DNA of 15,018 nt from Lachnospiraceae bacterium (GTDB lineage: Bacteria > Bacillota > Clostridia > Lachnospirales > Lachnospiraceae). The DNA lies in contig JAILPU010000204.1 in NCBI GenBank assembly GCA_024699395.1, positions 1 through 15,018 on the forward strand, given 5' to 3'. Position numbers and translations under genes: made by a program. The notes below the pieces were generated by a model. It saw only the letters and a list, made by a program, of their open reading frames with translations, was not told the origin of the DNA and searched no databases. Positions 1-6,761 of this stretch are shown here, piece by piece. Positions within the stretch are counted from its first letter, which is position 1. Each line of letters starts with the position of its first letter.

Positions 1-231
1 AAGAATAACAGGAGCAACAGCGGCAGATCGTACCGCAGCCCCATCGCCGATTCCGCGCAGGGTGTTTTCACACCGATGGATGCAGTCACAGATCGGACAG
101 TCTTCGCCGCAGCAATCATGATCCGCTTCGGCGGCGATATAAAAAGAAGAAAACAGAACGATAACAAGCATCATCAGTCCCATGATGCCGGCAGTAATTC
201 TTGAAACCTTAGATGTACTCGAATTACGCAT
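1..231 (-). CDS. Small membrane protein with cysteine cluster, 3' end outside window
   Basis: The frame is open from an ATG at 231-229 to the window edge, giving 77 visible codons and no stop, so the protein is partial at its C-terminus. A strong GGAAGGAGG ribosome binding site lies just upstream, which supports this start. Residues about 12-34 form one hydrophobic segment, a membrane helix or uncleaved signal. It is followed by a compact cluster, DHDCCGEDCPICDCIHRC (37-54), with six cysteines and two histidines. The gene starts 38 bp after the Fur-family regulator and is probably co-transcribed with it. From memory, short proteins with a similar DHDCxGEDCPICxC stretch occur beside zinc-uptake and Zur genes in Clostridia; that link is recall, not a search. 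A metal-binding or metal-relay role outside the membrane is inference. It could instead be a disulfide-rich membrane peptide of another role. Confidence 0.75.
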   Translation of the reverse strand, partial: MRNSSTSKVSRITAGIMGLMMLVIVLFSSFYIAAEADHDCCGEDCPICDCIHRCENTLRGIGDGAAVRSAAVAPVIL

Positions 232-269
232 CGCTGTTTCCTCCTTCCTTTATTTTTTATATGTTTATG

Positions 270-683
270 TCACATGCATTGTTCGCACAGGCCGTAGAAT
301 ACCGTACGCACAGAATTCAGTTTGAAACTGTGCTCCGTCATGAGATGTGACTGCATATCATTCAGTTCATCGCAGTGAAGATGAATCAGCTTTCCGCATT
401 TTTCACATTTGCAGTGAAAACAGAGCTCTGCATCTTCATGGCTGTCCGGTTCTACATATTCAAAGCAAGCAGGGCTGTTCCCGTCGATGTTGTACTTTTT
501 GATTATGCCCTCATCGACCAGGCTTTCCAGGTGCCGGTAGATCGTCGACTGCCCGATTGGTGCGTTCTGTGATTTGAAGTATTCGCAGATGTCGCCGGCT
601 GTCACATGAACTCCCGGAACAGTTTCAAAATAGCCAAGCAAAATCTCGCGCTGTTTTGTCTTGTATTTGGATCGTGAATTCAT
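270..683 (-). CDS. Fur-family metalloregulator, probably zinc-sensing (Zur-like)
   Basis: A 137-residue transcriptional repressor of the Fur family, normal length for the family. The N-terminal winged helix covers about residues 8-70, with the recognition-helix stretch IGQSTIYRHLESL at 43-55. The C-terminal half carries H90 and two CXXC motifs, CEKC (93-96) and CEQC (133-136), the usual structural zinc site. Additional His and Cys residues (C88, C91, H101, H103, C104) can supply a regulatory metal site. Proteins of this family bind DNA as metal-loaded dimers and repress metal-uptake genes. The ATG at 683-681 is preceded by GGAGG at 690-694. The gene has its own near-consensus promoter flanked by Fur-type inverted repeats, so autoregulation is likely. 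Zinc is favoured over iron or peroxide because of the cysteine-rich membrane protein that follows, but the metal cannot be fixed from sequence alone. Confidence 0.9.
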   Translation of the reverse strand: MNSRSKYKTKQREILLGYFETVPGVHVTAGDICEYFKSQNAPIGQSTIYRHLESLVDEGIIKKYNIDGNSPACFEYVEPDSHEDAELCFHCKCEKCGKLIHLHCDELNDMQSHLMTEHSFKLNSVRTVFYGLCEQCM

Positions 684-705
684 TCTTTACCTCCACATCC
701 GAATA

Positions 706-720
706 TGAAAACTATTCCCA
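706..720 (-). promoter_or_regulatory. Degenerate Fur-family box over the transcription start
   Basis: The minus strand reads TGGGAATAGTTTTCA, an imperfect 7-1-7 inverted repeat with about four of seven positions matched. It shares its GGGAAT half-site with the perfect box upstream. It lies directly downstream of the -10 element, where a bound dimer would block the start site. It is weak on its own and is supported mainly by its placement and shared half-site. Confidence 0.4.
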
Positions 721-748
721 ATTATATCACTTGAATTGAGATTGTCAA
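721..748 (-). promoter_or_regulatory. Near-consensus sigma-A promoter of the Fur-family gene
   Basis: The minus strand shows -35 TTGACA (748-743), a 16 bp spacer and -10 TATAAT (726-721). A TG dinucleotide one base upstream of the -10 makes it an extended element as well. Transcription would start near 714, giving a leader of about 30 nt with the GGAGG ribosome binding site at 690-694. So strong a promoter suits a gene held down by a repressor. Confidence 0.85.
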
Positions 749-754
749 GCAATC

Positions 755-769
755 CGGGAATCATTCCCG
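755..769. promoter_or_regulatory. Perfect 7-1-7 inverted repeat, Fur/Zur-type operator
   Basis: CGGGAATCATTCCCG is a perfect palindrome with two 7 bp arms around one central base. It lies immediately upstream of the -35 element of the Fur-family promoter. The 7-1-7 geometry and central AATnATT match the known architecture of Fur, Zur and PerR operators in Firmicutes. Binding by the adjacent gene product is inferred from position and symmetry. Confidence 0.7.
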
Positions 770-832
770 AATTCAGATATAATGAAGAGAGAAATCAGTT
801 TACACATTGCAATAATATCAACCAAATAAATA

Positions 833-868
833 AGATCGAGTAGCTTTATTTATGAAGCAACTCGATCT
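833..868 (-). terminator. Intrinsic terminator after the DUF3048 lipoprotein gene
   Basis: AGATCGAGT (833-841) pairs with ACTCGATCT (860-868). The stem continues inward with GCTT (843-846) against AAGC (855-858) after one A/A mismatch, and the loop is 8 nt. On the minus strand the stem is followed by the T-rich tract TTATTTATTTGG. It lies about 90 bp beyond the lipoprotein stop codon and upstream of the Fur-family promoter, so it separates the two units. The stretch 869-959 shows nothing else that I can support. Confidence 0.65.
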
Positions 869-959
869 CATCAGTCGGCCAATCATTCAGACAAATGCCC
901 AAATCATTTTTATCAAAACTTTCTTATGAGCATCTGCCTTCGATCCGCAGGGGTTTTTA

Positions 960-2105
960 TTATTCATAATCTACGTATTCTTCGTATTCTTTCCAGATGT
1001 TGACGATCCATGTACGGCCGGGATTAAGTTCTATCTCGTTACCGTCCTCGTCGTAGAACAAGTTGGGAGCGTAATCGCTTTCTCTGTTCCATGTTCCCTT
1101 TATAACTTTTCCGCCGGTAAATACATAACAGTCACCGTCACCGTGAACTCTGAAAGCAAGGTAATCGTGATCGTCTCTCACCTCACCGTGGCAGATTTTA
1201 AAGATTACATTGGAAACAGTAACCTGCTCGTCATTGTACTCATCCTTCTGAGGTCCGCCGTACTGATATCTGTAATAAAGATTCTCATCTTCGTTATACT
1301 CGAAGTAAGGATGTGCTATGCCGTATCCGCTGGAATTGCTTCCGGATTTTCCGCCGGGATAAATCATTTTGGCATCAGGAAGTGATTCATAAGTCTCTTT
1401 GTTGGACTTATCTGCGAACTTAAAGGCTTTAACAAAAGTATCATGATACTCTGTCTGATATCCCAGCCTGTCAATGGCTTTGTTAAGTCCGTCTATAAAA
1501 AGATATCCCGTAAACTCTGTTGAATATCCGCTTCCTCTGTTCACTCTCCCGAATGCTTCGGATGCAGGCTTTGAGATACCCGTAACAGCCTGGCTTACAT
1601 TGTCAACTCTGTCTGAGTTAATAAGATCCTGAACATAGGGTACTGCAAGTCCCCAGTTTACATAAATGGAATCGAAGGCCATAGCCTCGTAGATGTAGTA
1701 ATCTCTGCTGCTTCTGATGGGTCCTATTCTCTCAAGATCGTCATAATCTTCAAATACACCCATTATTCTGGAAATTCTTCCCTCAACAGGTGCTTCATAA
1801 ATAATGCTTGCCTTGGAAATACCGTACTGAGGCAGTGCAGGTGTATTGTTGGGAATCATAACCGCAATGCTTCTGCGATTTACAATCTTATCATCCTTCC
1901 ACTCTCCCGTAAGATTGCTTCGTGACTGTCCGGTGTGATCCTCATCCTCCACCTCTTCTTCATCAGGTGCCTCGGTCTCCAATACTTCATTGGGATCGAA
2001 ACTCTCCACATATTGAGATGTCTCTTCTACCTGCTCCTTTTTTGTTCCGCAAGAACTAAGAACGGCGACAGAGACGATAATCGCCATAAATATTTTTCTT
2101 TTCAT
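960..2105 (-). CDS. DUF3048 (YerB-like) lipoprotein
   Basis: An exported lipoprotein of 381 residues. The signal peptide MKRKIFMAIIVSVAV leads to the lipobox LSSC with the lipidated Cys at 19. A strongly acidic linker follows (about 25-60). The N-terminal DUF3048 domain contains RRSIAVMIPNN, PQYGISKASIIYE, EGRISRIMGVF and IGPIRSSRDYY. The C-terminal DUF3048 domain contains VTVSNVIFKI, GGKVIKGTW and LNPGRTWIV. The start is placed at 2105 because GGAGG lies 5 nt upstream of it; an in-frame ATG 12 nt earlier overlaps that ribosome binding site and has none of its own. The function of the YerB family is not established. The gene begins 87 bp after aguB and could be read from the polyamine operon or from a weak promoter in the gap. 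No role in polyamine metabolism can be claimed. Confidence 0.88.
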   Translation of the reverse strand: MKRKIFMAIIVSVAVLSSCGTKKEQVEETSQYVESFDPNEVLETEAPDEEEVEDEDHTGQSRSNLTGEWKDDKIVNRRSIAVMIPNNTPALPQYGISKASIIYEAPVEGRISRIMGVFEDYDDLERIGPIRSSRDYYIYEAMAFDSIYVNWGLAVPYVQDLINSDRVDNVSQAVTGISKPASEAFGRVNRGSGYSTEFTGYLFIDGLNKAIDRLGYQTEYHDTFVKAFKFADKSNKETYESLPDAKMIYPGGKSGSNSSGYGIAHPYFEYNEDENLYYRYQYGGPQKDEYNDEQVTVSNVIFKICHGEVRDDHDYLAFRVHGDGDCYVFTGGKVIKGTWNRESDYAPNLFYDEDGNEIELNPGRTWIVNIWKEYEEYVDYE

Positions 2106-2139
2106 CTCATCCTCCATATCTTATGTGCCCTAACGCACC

Positions 2140-2145
2140 ATTATA
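2140..2145 (-). promoter_or_regulatory. Possible -10 element ahead of the lipoprotein gene
   Basis: The minus strand carries a perfect TATAAT in the aguB-lipoprotein gap, 34 bp upstream of the chosen start. No convincing -35 element is seen at 16-18 bp spacing. A small inverted repeat, GTGC (2125-2128) with GCAC (2135-2138), lies between it and the gene and has no T-tract, so it is not a terminator. Promoter activity is uncertain. Confidence 0.3.
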
Positions 2146-2192
2146 TTTTAAGTTCTTATGGCGCATTTGTCCATGTATTTTTTAGTCCGGTA

Positions 2193-3068
2193 TTATTCCA
2201 CCATATCCTTGTAGCATTCCGGGCGTCTGTCTCTGAAAAGTCCCCACTCCAAGCGGGCCTTTCTGCATTCCTCCAAATCAAACTCCCTGACAAGGATGCA
2301 CTCGCTTGTCCTGTCGGCACTCTCAAGAATCTCACCGGTCTGATCGCAGATAAAGGATGATCCGTAAAACGTAAGACTTGAAGAAAGGTTTGCATTCTCG
2401 GGACAGGGCTCCACGATTTCGGTGCCGATTCTGTTGGCCGCAACCACAGGAACGGTATTGGCAGCGGCATGACCCTGCATAACTCTTTTCCAGTGATCTT
2501 TGCTGTCCGTGGACAAAACAGGCTCACTTCCTATAGCCGTGGGATAAAAAATAATCTCCGCTCCGTTTAAAGCCAGACATCTGGCAGTTTCAGGGAACCA
2601 CTGATCCCAGCAGATACCCACACCGATAGTCCCAAATTTGGTCTTAAAGGTTTTGAATCCCGTATTTCCCGGTGTAAAATAAAATTTTTCCTGATAAAAA
2701 TGATCGTCGGGGATATGAGTCTTCCTGTACACGCCGAGATTCTCTCCCCCGGCATCTATAACGGAAACGCTGTTGTAGAGTACATTTCCACAAGCTTCGT
2801 AAAAACTTACTATAAAAACCGTATCCAGCTCTTTTGCAAGCTCGCTAAAACGGCGCACCGCATCATTATCCTCTAAAGGAGTGGCATAATCAAGATACTC
2901 GTATCTTCTCTCCTGACAAAAATACTTTCTCTCGAAAAGTTCCGGCAAAAGAACAATATTTGCTCCCTCTTTAACGGCCTGTCGTGAAAACTCTTCCGCC
3001 TTTTTAATATTCTCTTTAACACTGTCGGTGCAGCTCATTTGCACCGCGCAAACCTTGACTTTTCTCAT
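2193..3068 (-). CDS. aguB: N-carbamoylputrescine amidase
   Basis: A 291-residue nitrilase-superfamily hydrolase that converts N-carbamoylputrescine to putrescine, CO2 and ammonia in the cytoplasm. The Glu-Lys-Cys catalytic triad is visible: E43 in LLPELF, K116 in YRKTHIPD and C153 in GICWDQWFPE. The stretch YRKTHIPDDHFYQEKFYFTPG and the C-terminal RDRRPECY are typical of the AguB subfamily. The length is normal. The ATG at 3068 is preceded by GGAG with 6 nt spacing. It is the last enzyme gene of the polyamine operon and directly follows aguA in pathway order. The 147 bp gap to aguA is much larger than any other gap in the operon and is filled by degenerate copies of the aguA 3' end. Another nitrilase substrate is possible in principle, but the aguA neighbour makes this assignment firm. 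Confidence 0.95.
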   Translation of the reverse strand: MRKVKVCAVQMSCTDSVKENIKKAEEFSRQAVKEGANIVLLPELFERKYFCQERRYEYLDYATPLEDNDAVRRFSELAKELDTVFIVSFYEACGNVLYNSVSVIDAGGENLGVYRKTHIPDDHFYQEKFYFTPGNTGFKTFKTKFGTIGVGICWDQWFPETARCLALNGAEIIFYPTAIGSEPVLSTDSKDHWKRVMQGHAAANTVPVVAANRIGTEIVEPCPENANLSSSLTFYGSSFICDQTGEILESADRTSECILVREFDLEECRKARLEWGLFRDRRPECYKDMVE

Positions 3069-3078
3069 ATTAAACTCC

Positions 3079-3257
3079 GGGAATCTGCTGTGTTATGAAG
3101 TGGATATTTCCACCGCGTCAGTTCCTATTCATCATTTCCCCAAACATTACAAAATCTGTTTGTGCTATAAAATGGATAATTCCACCACGTTAGTTCGTCT
3201 TCATCAATTTCCCAATCACTGGGGAATCTGCTGTGTTATGCAATGGATATTTCCACC
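3079..3257 (-). repeat. Degenerate tandem repeat derived from the aguA 3' end
   Basis: Three 36 bp cores lie in the same orientation: 3222-3257 (inside aguA, encoding GGNIHCITQQIP), 3151-3186 and 3079-3114. They are spaced 71 and 72 bp apart. The two outer cores match at 34 of 36 positions by eye; the middle one is clearly diverged, with a 1 bp insertion. The two spacers (3187-3221 and 3115-3150) also resemble each other, with GGGAAAT, a GATGAA motif and GAACTRACG in the same order. The last core, read in the aguA frame, gives GGNIHFITQQIPGV and a stop one base before the aguB ATG; the middle core gives GGIIHFIAQ. The cysteine codon therefore reads Phe in both. The simplest reading is a tandem duplication of the aguA tail and adjoining sequence followed by decay. 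The core includes GTGGA-n4-TCCAC, a short possible hairpin. Confidence 0.85.
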
Positions 3258-4316
3258 GCCTACTATGACGCTCCTTGCATATATGGGATATACGGTTCTG
3301 TCGGGAAATAACTGTTTAATAAGCTCCACAGCCTTCTCGTCATTTTCATCACCAAACTGAGGAAGTATCACTCCTTTGTTTGAAATATAGAAATTAACAT
3401 AGCTTGCCGCCAGTCTCTCTCCCTCTTCTCTTATATCCTCTCCCTCCTCAAAGCTCATGGCATCAAGTTCTTTCTTAGTGATGCACACAGGCTTACCTGG
3501 TATGGGCATTTTGTGTATTGTAAGTTTACGTCCTTTGGCATCCGTGACACTCCGCAGATACTCGTATGTTTCATTGGATGCCTTATACTGGGGATCGTTT
3601 TCATCATCGCACCAGGCTAACACAACCTCACCCGGCTTTACAAATGCGCATATGTTATCCACATGCTCGTTGGTTTCGTCCCCCACAATACCTCTCGGAA
3701 GCCACAAAACCTTGTGTATACCAAGAGTTTCCTTAAGTTTTTCCTCTATCTTTTCTTTGGAAAGATCGGGATTCCTTCCCTTACTCAAAAGACAGGTCTC
3801 GGTCACCATAAGGGTTCCCTCACCGTCCGAATGGATGCTCCCTCCTTCACATACAAAGGGATGAGCATCGTAACACTCTGTTTTCAAAGCCTTACAGATT
3901 AAGCCTGCTGCCTTGTCATCCATATCGTAATGGGCGTAGAGACCGTCAAAATCTCCGCCCCAGGCATTGAATTTCCAGTCGATGCCCACAATATTTCCTC
4001 TGTCATCCTTAACAAAAGTGGGACCCACGTCCCTTGCCCAGGCATCGTCTGTTTCTATATTAAGGGCTTGGGTATTGGGAATGTCTGCGAGCCTCATTCT
4101 AAGCTCTTCTATGTGTTCGTCTCCTGCCAGCACATAAACCTTTTCACTTTCAGAAACAGCTCTTATTATCTCAAGAAAGGTTTCCTTGGCTTCCCTTCCG
4201 CAATTGGTCCAGGAACCGGGTCTTACAGGCCATATCATGATACAGCCCATGTGCTTCTCAAACTCGCCGGGCATGCGAAAACCGGCCCCCGCCAAAGTTT
4301 CATCTACAATCTGCAT
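3216..4316 (-). CDS. aguA: Agmatine deiminase
   Basis: A 366-residue guanidino-group-modifying enzyme that hydrolyses agmatine to N-carbamoylputrescine and ammonia. The family motifs are present: GFRMPGEFE at 12-20, DDAWARDVGPT at 90-100 with D96, CEGGSIHSDGEGT at 156-168 with E157, NEHVDN at 216-221 with H218 and D220, and the C-terminal GGGNIHCITQQIP with nucleophile C359. The number and spacing of active-site residues match characterised bacterial agmatine deiminases. The ATG at 4316 lies inside the 3' end of nspC, giving a 13 nt overlap, with GAGG in the nspC coding sequence as ribosome binding site; translational coupling is likely. The gene is complete and its own C-terminus is intact, although decayed copies of its last 36 bp follow it. 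Confidence 0.96.
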   Translation of the reverse strand: MQIVDETLAGAGFRMPGEFEKHMGCIMIWPVRPGSWTNCGREAKETFLEIIRAVSESEKVYVLAGDEHIEELRMRLADIPNTQALNIETDDAWARDVGPTFVKDDRGNIVGIDWKFNAWGGDFDGLYAHYDMDDKAAGLICKALKTECYDAHPFVCEGGSIHSDGEGTLMVTETCLLSKGRNPDLSKEKIEEKLKETLGIHKVLWLPRGIVGDETNEHVDNICAFVKPGEVVLAWCDDENDPQYKASNETYEYLRSVTDAKGRKLTIHKMPIPGKPVCITKKELDAMSFEEGEDIREEGERLAASYVNFYISNKGVILPQFGDENDEKAVELIKQLFPDRTVYPIYARSVIVGGGNIHCITQQIPQ

Positions 4317-5458
4317 TTAAAATCCTCATATCCGAACTTCTTAACCAATTTCACATCGCCCTTTTCGTCCATTGCATAAATTGAGGGCAGCTCCATACCG
4401 TTAAAAGTATTGTTTTTAACCATGGAATAGATGGCCATATCTTCAAAAACAAGCCTGTCCCCAATCTTAACCTCATCTTTAAAGGAATAATCCCCTATCA
4501 CATCACCCGCAAGACAGGTGCAGGAACTGAGCCTGTAGAGGAATTTTTCCTCCCCGGGCATAAAACCTCCTCTTAAAGGGGGTCTGTATGGCATTTCCAG
4601 AACATCCGGCATATGACAGGCCGCCGAAGCGTCAAGAATCAATATCTTCATACCATTCTCAACTATATCAAGCACAGTGGTAACCAGATATCCCGCATTG
4701 AGGGCAACCGCCTCACCGGGTTCTAAGTAAACCTCCACATCATATTTTTCCCTGATGTTCTTAATAAGTCTTATAAGCCTCTCCACATCGTAATCTTTTC
4801 TCGTGATGTGGTGACCGCCTCCCATATTAAGCCATTTCATGTTTGTAAGGTATTTTCCGAACTTCTCCTCAACCGCCTCAAGAGTTGTCTCAAGGTCGTC
4901 GCTGTTTTGCTCGCACAATGTGTGAAAATGAAGTCCGGAAATATTTTTAAGGCATTCGGGATCATCCTTAAGGGCTTTTTCCAAAACCGATAAGGTAACT
5001 CCCAGACGGGAACCCTCACCGCAGGGATCGTAAATCTCATGGCCTTCCTGAGTGGAGCATTCGGGATTAATCCTTAAACCAAGGCCTCCTCTTTTGTCGG
5101 GACACACCTTTAAAACTCTTTTTGCATACTTTTTAACCTGAGAGACTGAGTTGAATATGATATGATCGCAAATCTTTGCGATTTCATCAATCTGATCCTC
5201 CTTGTAGGCGGGAGAAAAAATATGATTCTCTTTTCCCATCTCCTCATATCCCAGTCTTGCTTCGTACAACCCACTGGCGCAGGTGCCCGCAAGAAACTTA
5301 CCTATAAGAGGATATTCCGTATACATGGAAAAAGCCTTTTGCGCCAACAATATCCTGCAACCGGCTTCCTCCTGTACTCTCTTTAATATCAAAAGATTCT
5401 CTTTAAGTTTACCTTCATCCACCACATAAGCTGGTGTTTGAATATTCTTTATATCCAC
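4304..5458 (-). CDS. nspC: Carboxynorspermidine/carboxyspermidine decarboxylase
   Basis: A 384-residue PLP-dependent decarboxylase of the alanine-racemase fold (fold type III). It removes CO2 from carboxyspermidine or carboxynorspermidine as the final step of the aspartate-semialdehyde route. K41 in LLAQKAFS is the predicted PLP lysine. HFHTLCEQN (177-185), NMGGGHH (211-217), EPGEAVAL (247-254) and CLAGDVIGDY (315-324) are characteristic; C315 and D319 fit the partner-subunit active-site residues. The start codon is GTG at 5458, preceded by GGAGG at short spacing; there is no better ATG. The gene begins 12 bp after the dehydrogenase that makes its substrate and overlaps aguA. Putrescine made by the flanking genes points to carboxyspermidine as the natural substrate. 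Diaminopimelate decarboxylase is a related fold but does not match in length or motifs. Confidence 0.93.
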   Translation of the reverse strand: MDIKNIQTPAYVVDEGKLKENLLILKRVQEEAGCRILLAQKAFSMYTEYPLIGKFLAGTCASGLYEARLGYEEMGKENHIFSPAYKEDQIDEIAKICDHIIFNSVSQVKKYAKRVLKVCPDKRGGLGLRINPECSTQEGHEIYDPCGEGSRLGVTLSVLEKALKDDPECLKNISGLHFHTLCEQNSDDLETTLEAVEEKFGKYLTNMKWLNMGGGHHITRKDYDVERLIRLIKNIREKYDVEVYLEPGEAVALNAGYLVTTVLDIVENGMKILILDASAACHMPDVLEMPYRPPLRGGFMPGEEKFLYRLSSCTCLAGDVIGDYSFKDEVKIGDRLVFEDMAIYSMVKNNTFNGMELPSIYAMDEKGDVKLVKKFGYEDFKCRL

Positions 5459-5470
5459 AAGACCTCCGTT

Positions 5471-6730
5471 TTAATCCACCAATACAGGATCTTCATCAAC
5501 CTTCCAGGGAAGACCCCACTTGTTAAGAGCCTCCATATAAGGATCGGGATCGAACTCATCTGTGGTAAACACTCCGGGCTTACACCATTTACCCGTAACC
5601 ACCATCATGGCACCGATCATGGCAGGAACGCCGGTGGTGTAAGAGATAGCCTGTGAGCCCACCTCTTTGTAGCACTCCTCGTGATCGCATACGTTGTAAA
5701 TATAAAGCTTCTTCTCCTTGCCGTCCTTTACTCCCGTAAATATGCATCCGATGTTGGTCTTACCCTTGGTTCTGGGGCCCAAAGATGCGGGATCGGGAAG
5801 AAGTGCCTTCAAAAACTGAATGGGTACAATCTTGGTTCCCTCAAAATCAATAGCCTCTGTGGAAAGCATTCCCACATTCTCAAGACATTTCATATGTGTG
5901 AGATAGCTCTGTCCGAAGGTCATAAAGAATCGGATTCTCTTAACCTCGGGAAAGTTTCTTCCCAGAGCCTCTATCTCCTCATGGTGAAGAAGGTACATAT
6001 CCTTCATTCCCACGCCCTCAAAATCATATTCTCTCTTTATGCTCATAGCGGGTATCTCCACCCACTTTCCGTCTTCCATATAGCTTCCGGGAGCCGATAC
6101 CTCTCTTAAATTGATCTCGGGGTTAAAATTGGTGGCAAAGGGATAACCGTGATCGCCGCCGTTACAATCCAGGATGTCAATGGTATCAATCCTGTCAAAA
6201 TAATGCTTTTTGGCATAAGCCACGAATACACTTGTAACTCCGGGATCGAAACCTGTTCCCAAAAGTCCGCAGATACCTGCATTTTTAAACTTATCCTCGT
6301 AAGCCCACTGCCATGAATAATCAAAGTAAGCAGAGAATCCCTTCTCCTTGCATCTCTTGTCATAGATTTCTTTCCATGCGGGATCCGTGGTATCCTCAGG
6401 CTCATAATTGGCTGTATCTATATAGTGGACGCCGCACTCAAGACACGCATCCATTATGGTAAGGTCCTGGTAGGGAAGAGCCACGTTCAAAACCGCATCG
6501 GGCTTGTATGAACGGATAAGCTCCACCAGCTCCTTCACATTGTCCGCATCCACTTTTGCGGTAGTGATAAGGGTATCGGTACTCTTTTCCAGCTTAGCCT
6601 TAAGAGCCTCACACTTGGATACCGTTCTGCTGGCTATCATTATCTCATTAAAAACTTCACTGTTCTGACAACATTTGGAAATGGCAACCTGTGCCACACC
6701 GCCGCAACCGATTATTAAAAGCCTGCTCAT
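5471..6730 (-). CDS. Carboxynorspermidine/carboxyspermidine dehydrogenase (saccharopine dehydrogenase family)
   Basis: A 419-residue NAD(P)H-dependent enzyme that reductively condenses a diamine with L-aspartate semialdehyde. With putrescine the product is carboxyspermidine. The N-terminal Rossmann motif is MSRLLIIGCGGVAQVA (G8, G10, G11). Further family landmarks are ALPYQD (84-89), DTANYE (105-110) and GTGFDPGVTSVF (158-169). The start is set at 6730, where GAGGTG is well placed. An upstream in-frame extension of 31 codons would run into the speE 3' end and has a lysine-rich, non-family sequence. It sits 31 bp after speE and 12 bp before nspC, the enzyme that uses its product. Saccharopine dehydrogenase for lysine metabolism is the main alternative, but pairing with nspC settles the assignment. 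It is often called CASDH or annotated lys1-like. Confidence 0.92.
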   Translation of the reverse strand: MSRLLIIGCGGVAQVAISKCCQNSEVFNEIMIASRTVSKCEALKAKLEKSTDTLITTAKVDADNVKELVELIRSYKPDAVLNVALPYQDLTIMDACLECGVHYIDTANYEPEDTTDPAWKEIYDKRCKEKGFSAYFDYSWQWAYEDKFKNAGICGLLGTGFDPGVTSVFVAYAKKHYFDRIDTIDILDCNGGDHGYPFATNFNPEINLREVSAPGSYMEDGKWVEIPAMSIKREYDFEGVGMKDMYLLHHEEIEALGRNFPEVKRIRFFMTFGQSYLTHMKCLENVGMLSTEAIDFEGTKIVPIQFLKALLPDPASLGPRTKGKTNIGCIFTGVKDGKEKKLYIYNVCDHEECYKEVGSQAISYTTGVPAMIGAMMVVTGKWCKPGVFTTDEFDPDPYMEALNKWGLPWKVDEDPVLVD

Positions 6731-6761
6731 TCTTTTCACCTCACGTTTTTCTGATGAATTG

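Noticed and set aside
918..959. CTGC/GCAG stem followed by five T on the plus strand as a terminator
   Set aside because: The stem is very short and no plus-strand gene precedes it.
2125..2138. GTGC/GCAC inverted repeat after aguB as an operon terminator
   Set aside because: The stem is only 4 bp and no T-tract follows on the minus strand.
3115..3221. Tiny ORFs in both spacers (M-K-T-N-stop and M-N-R-N-stop) as leader peptides
   Set aside because: They are only four codons long, lack convincing ribosome binding sites and are explained by the spacers being duplicates.
3079..3257. Three regularly spaced repeats as a CRISPR array
   Set aside because: The spacers resemble each other instead of being unique, one repeat is coding sequence of aguA, and no cas gene is present.
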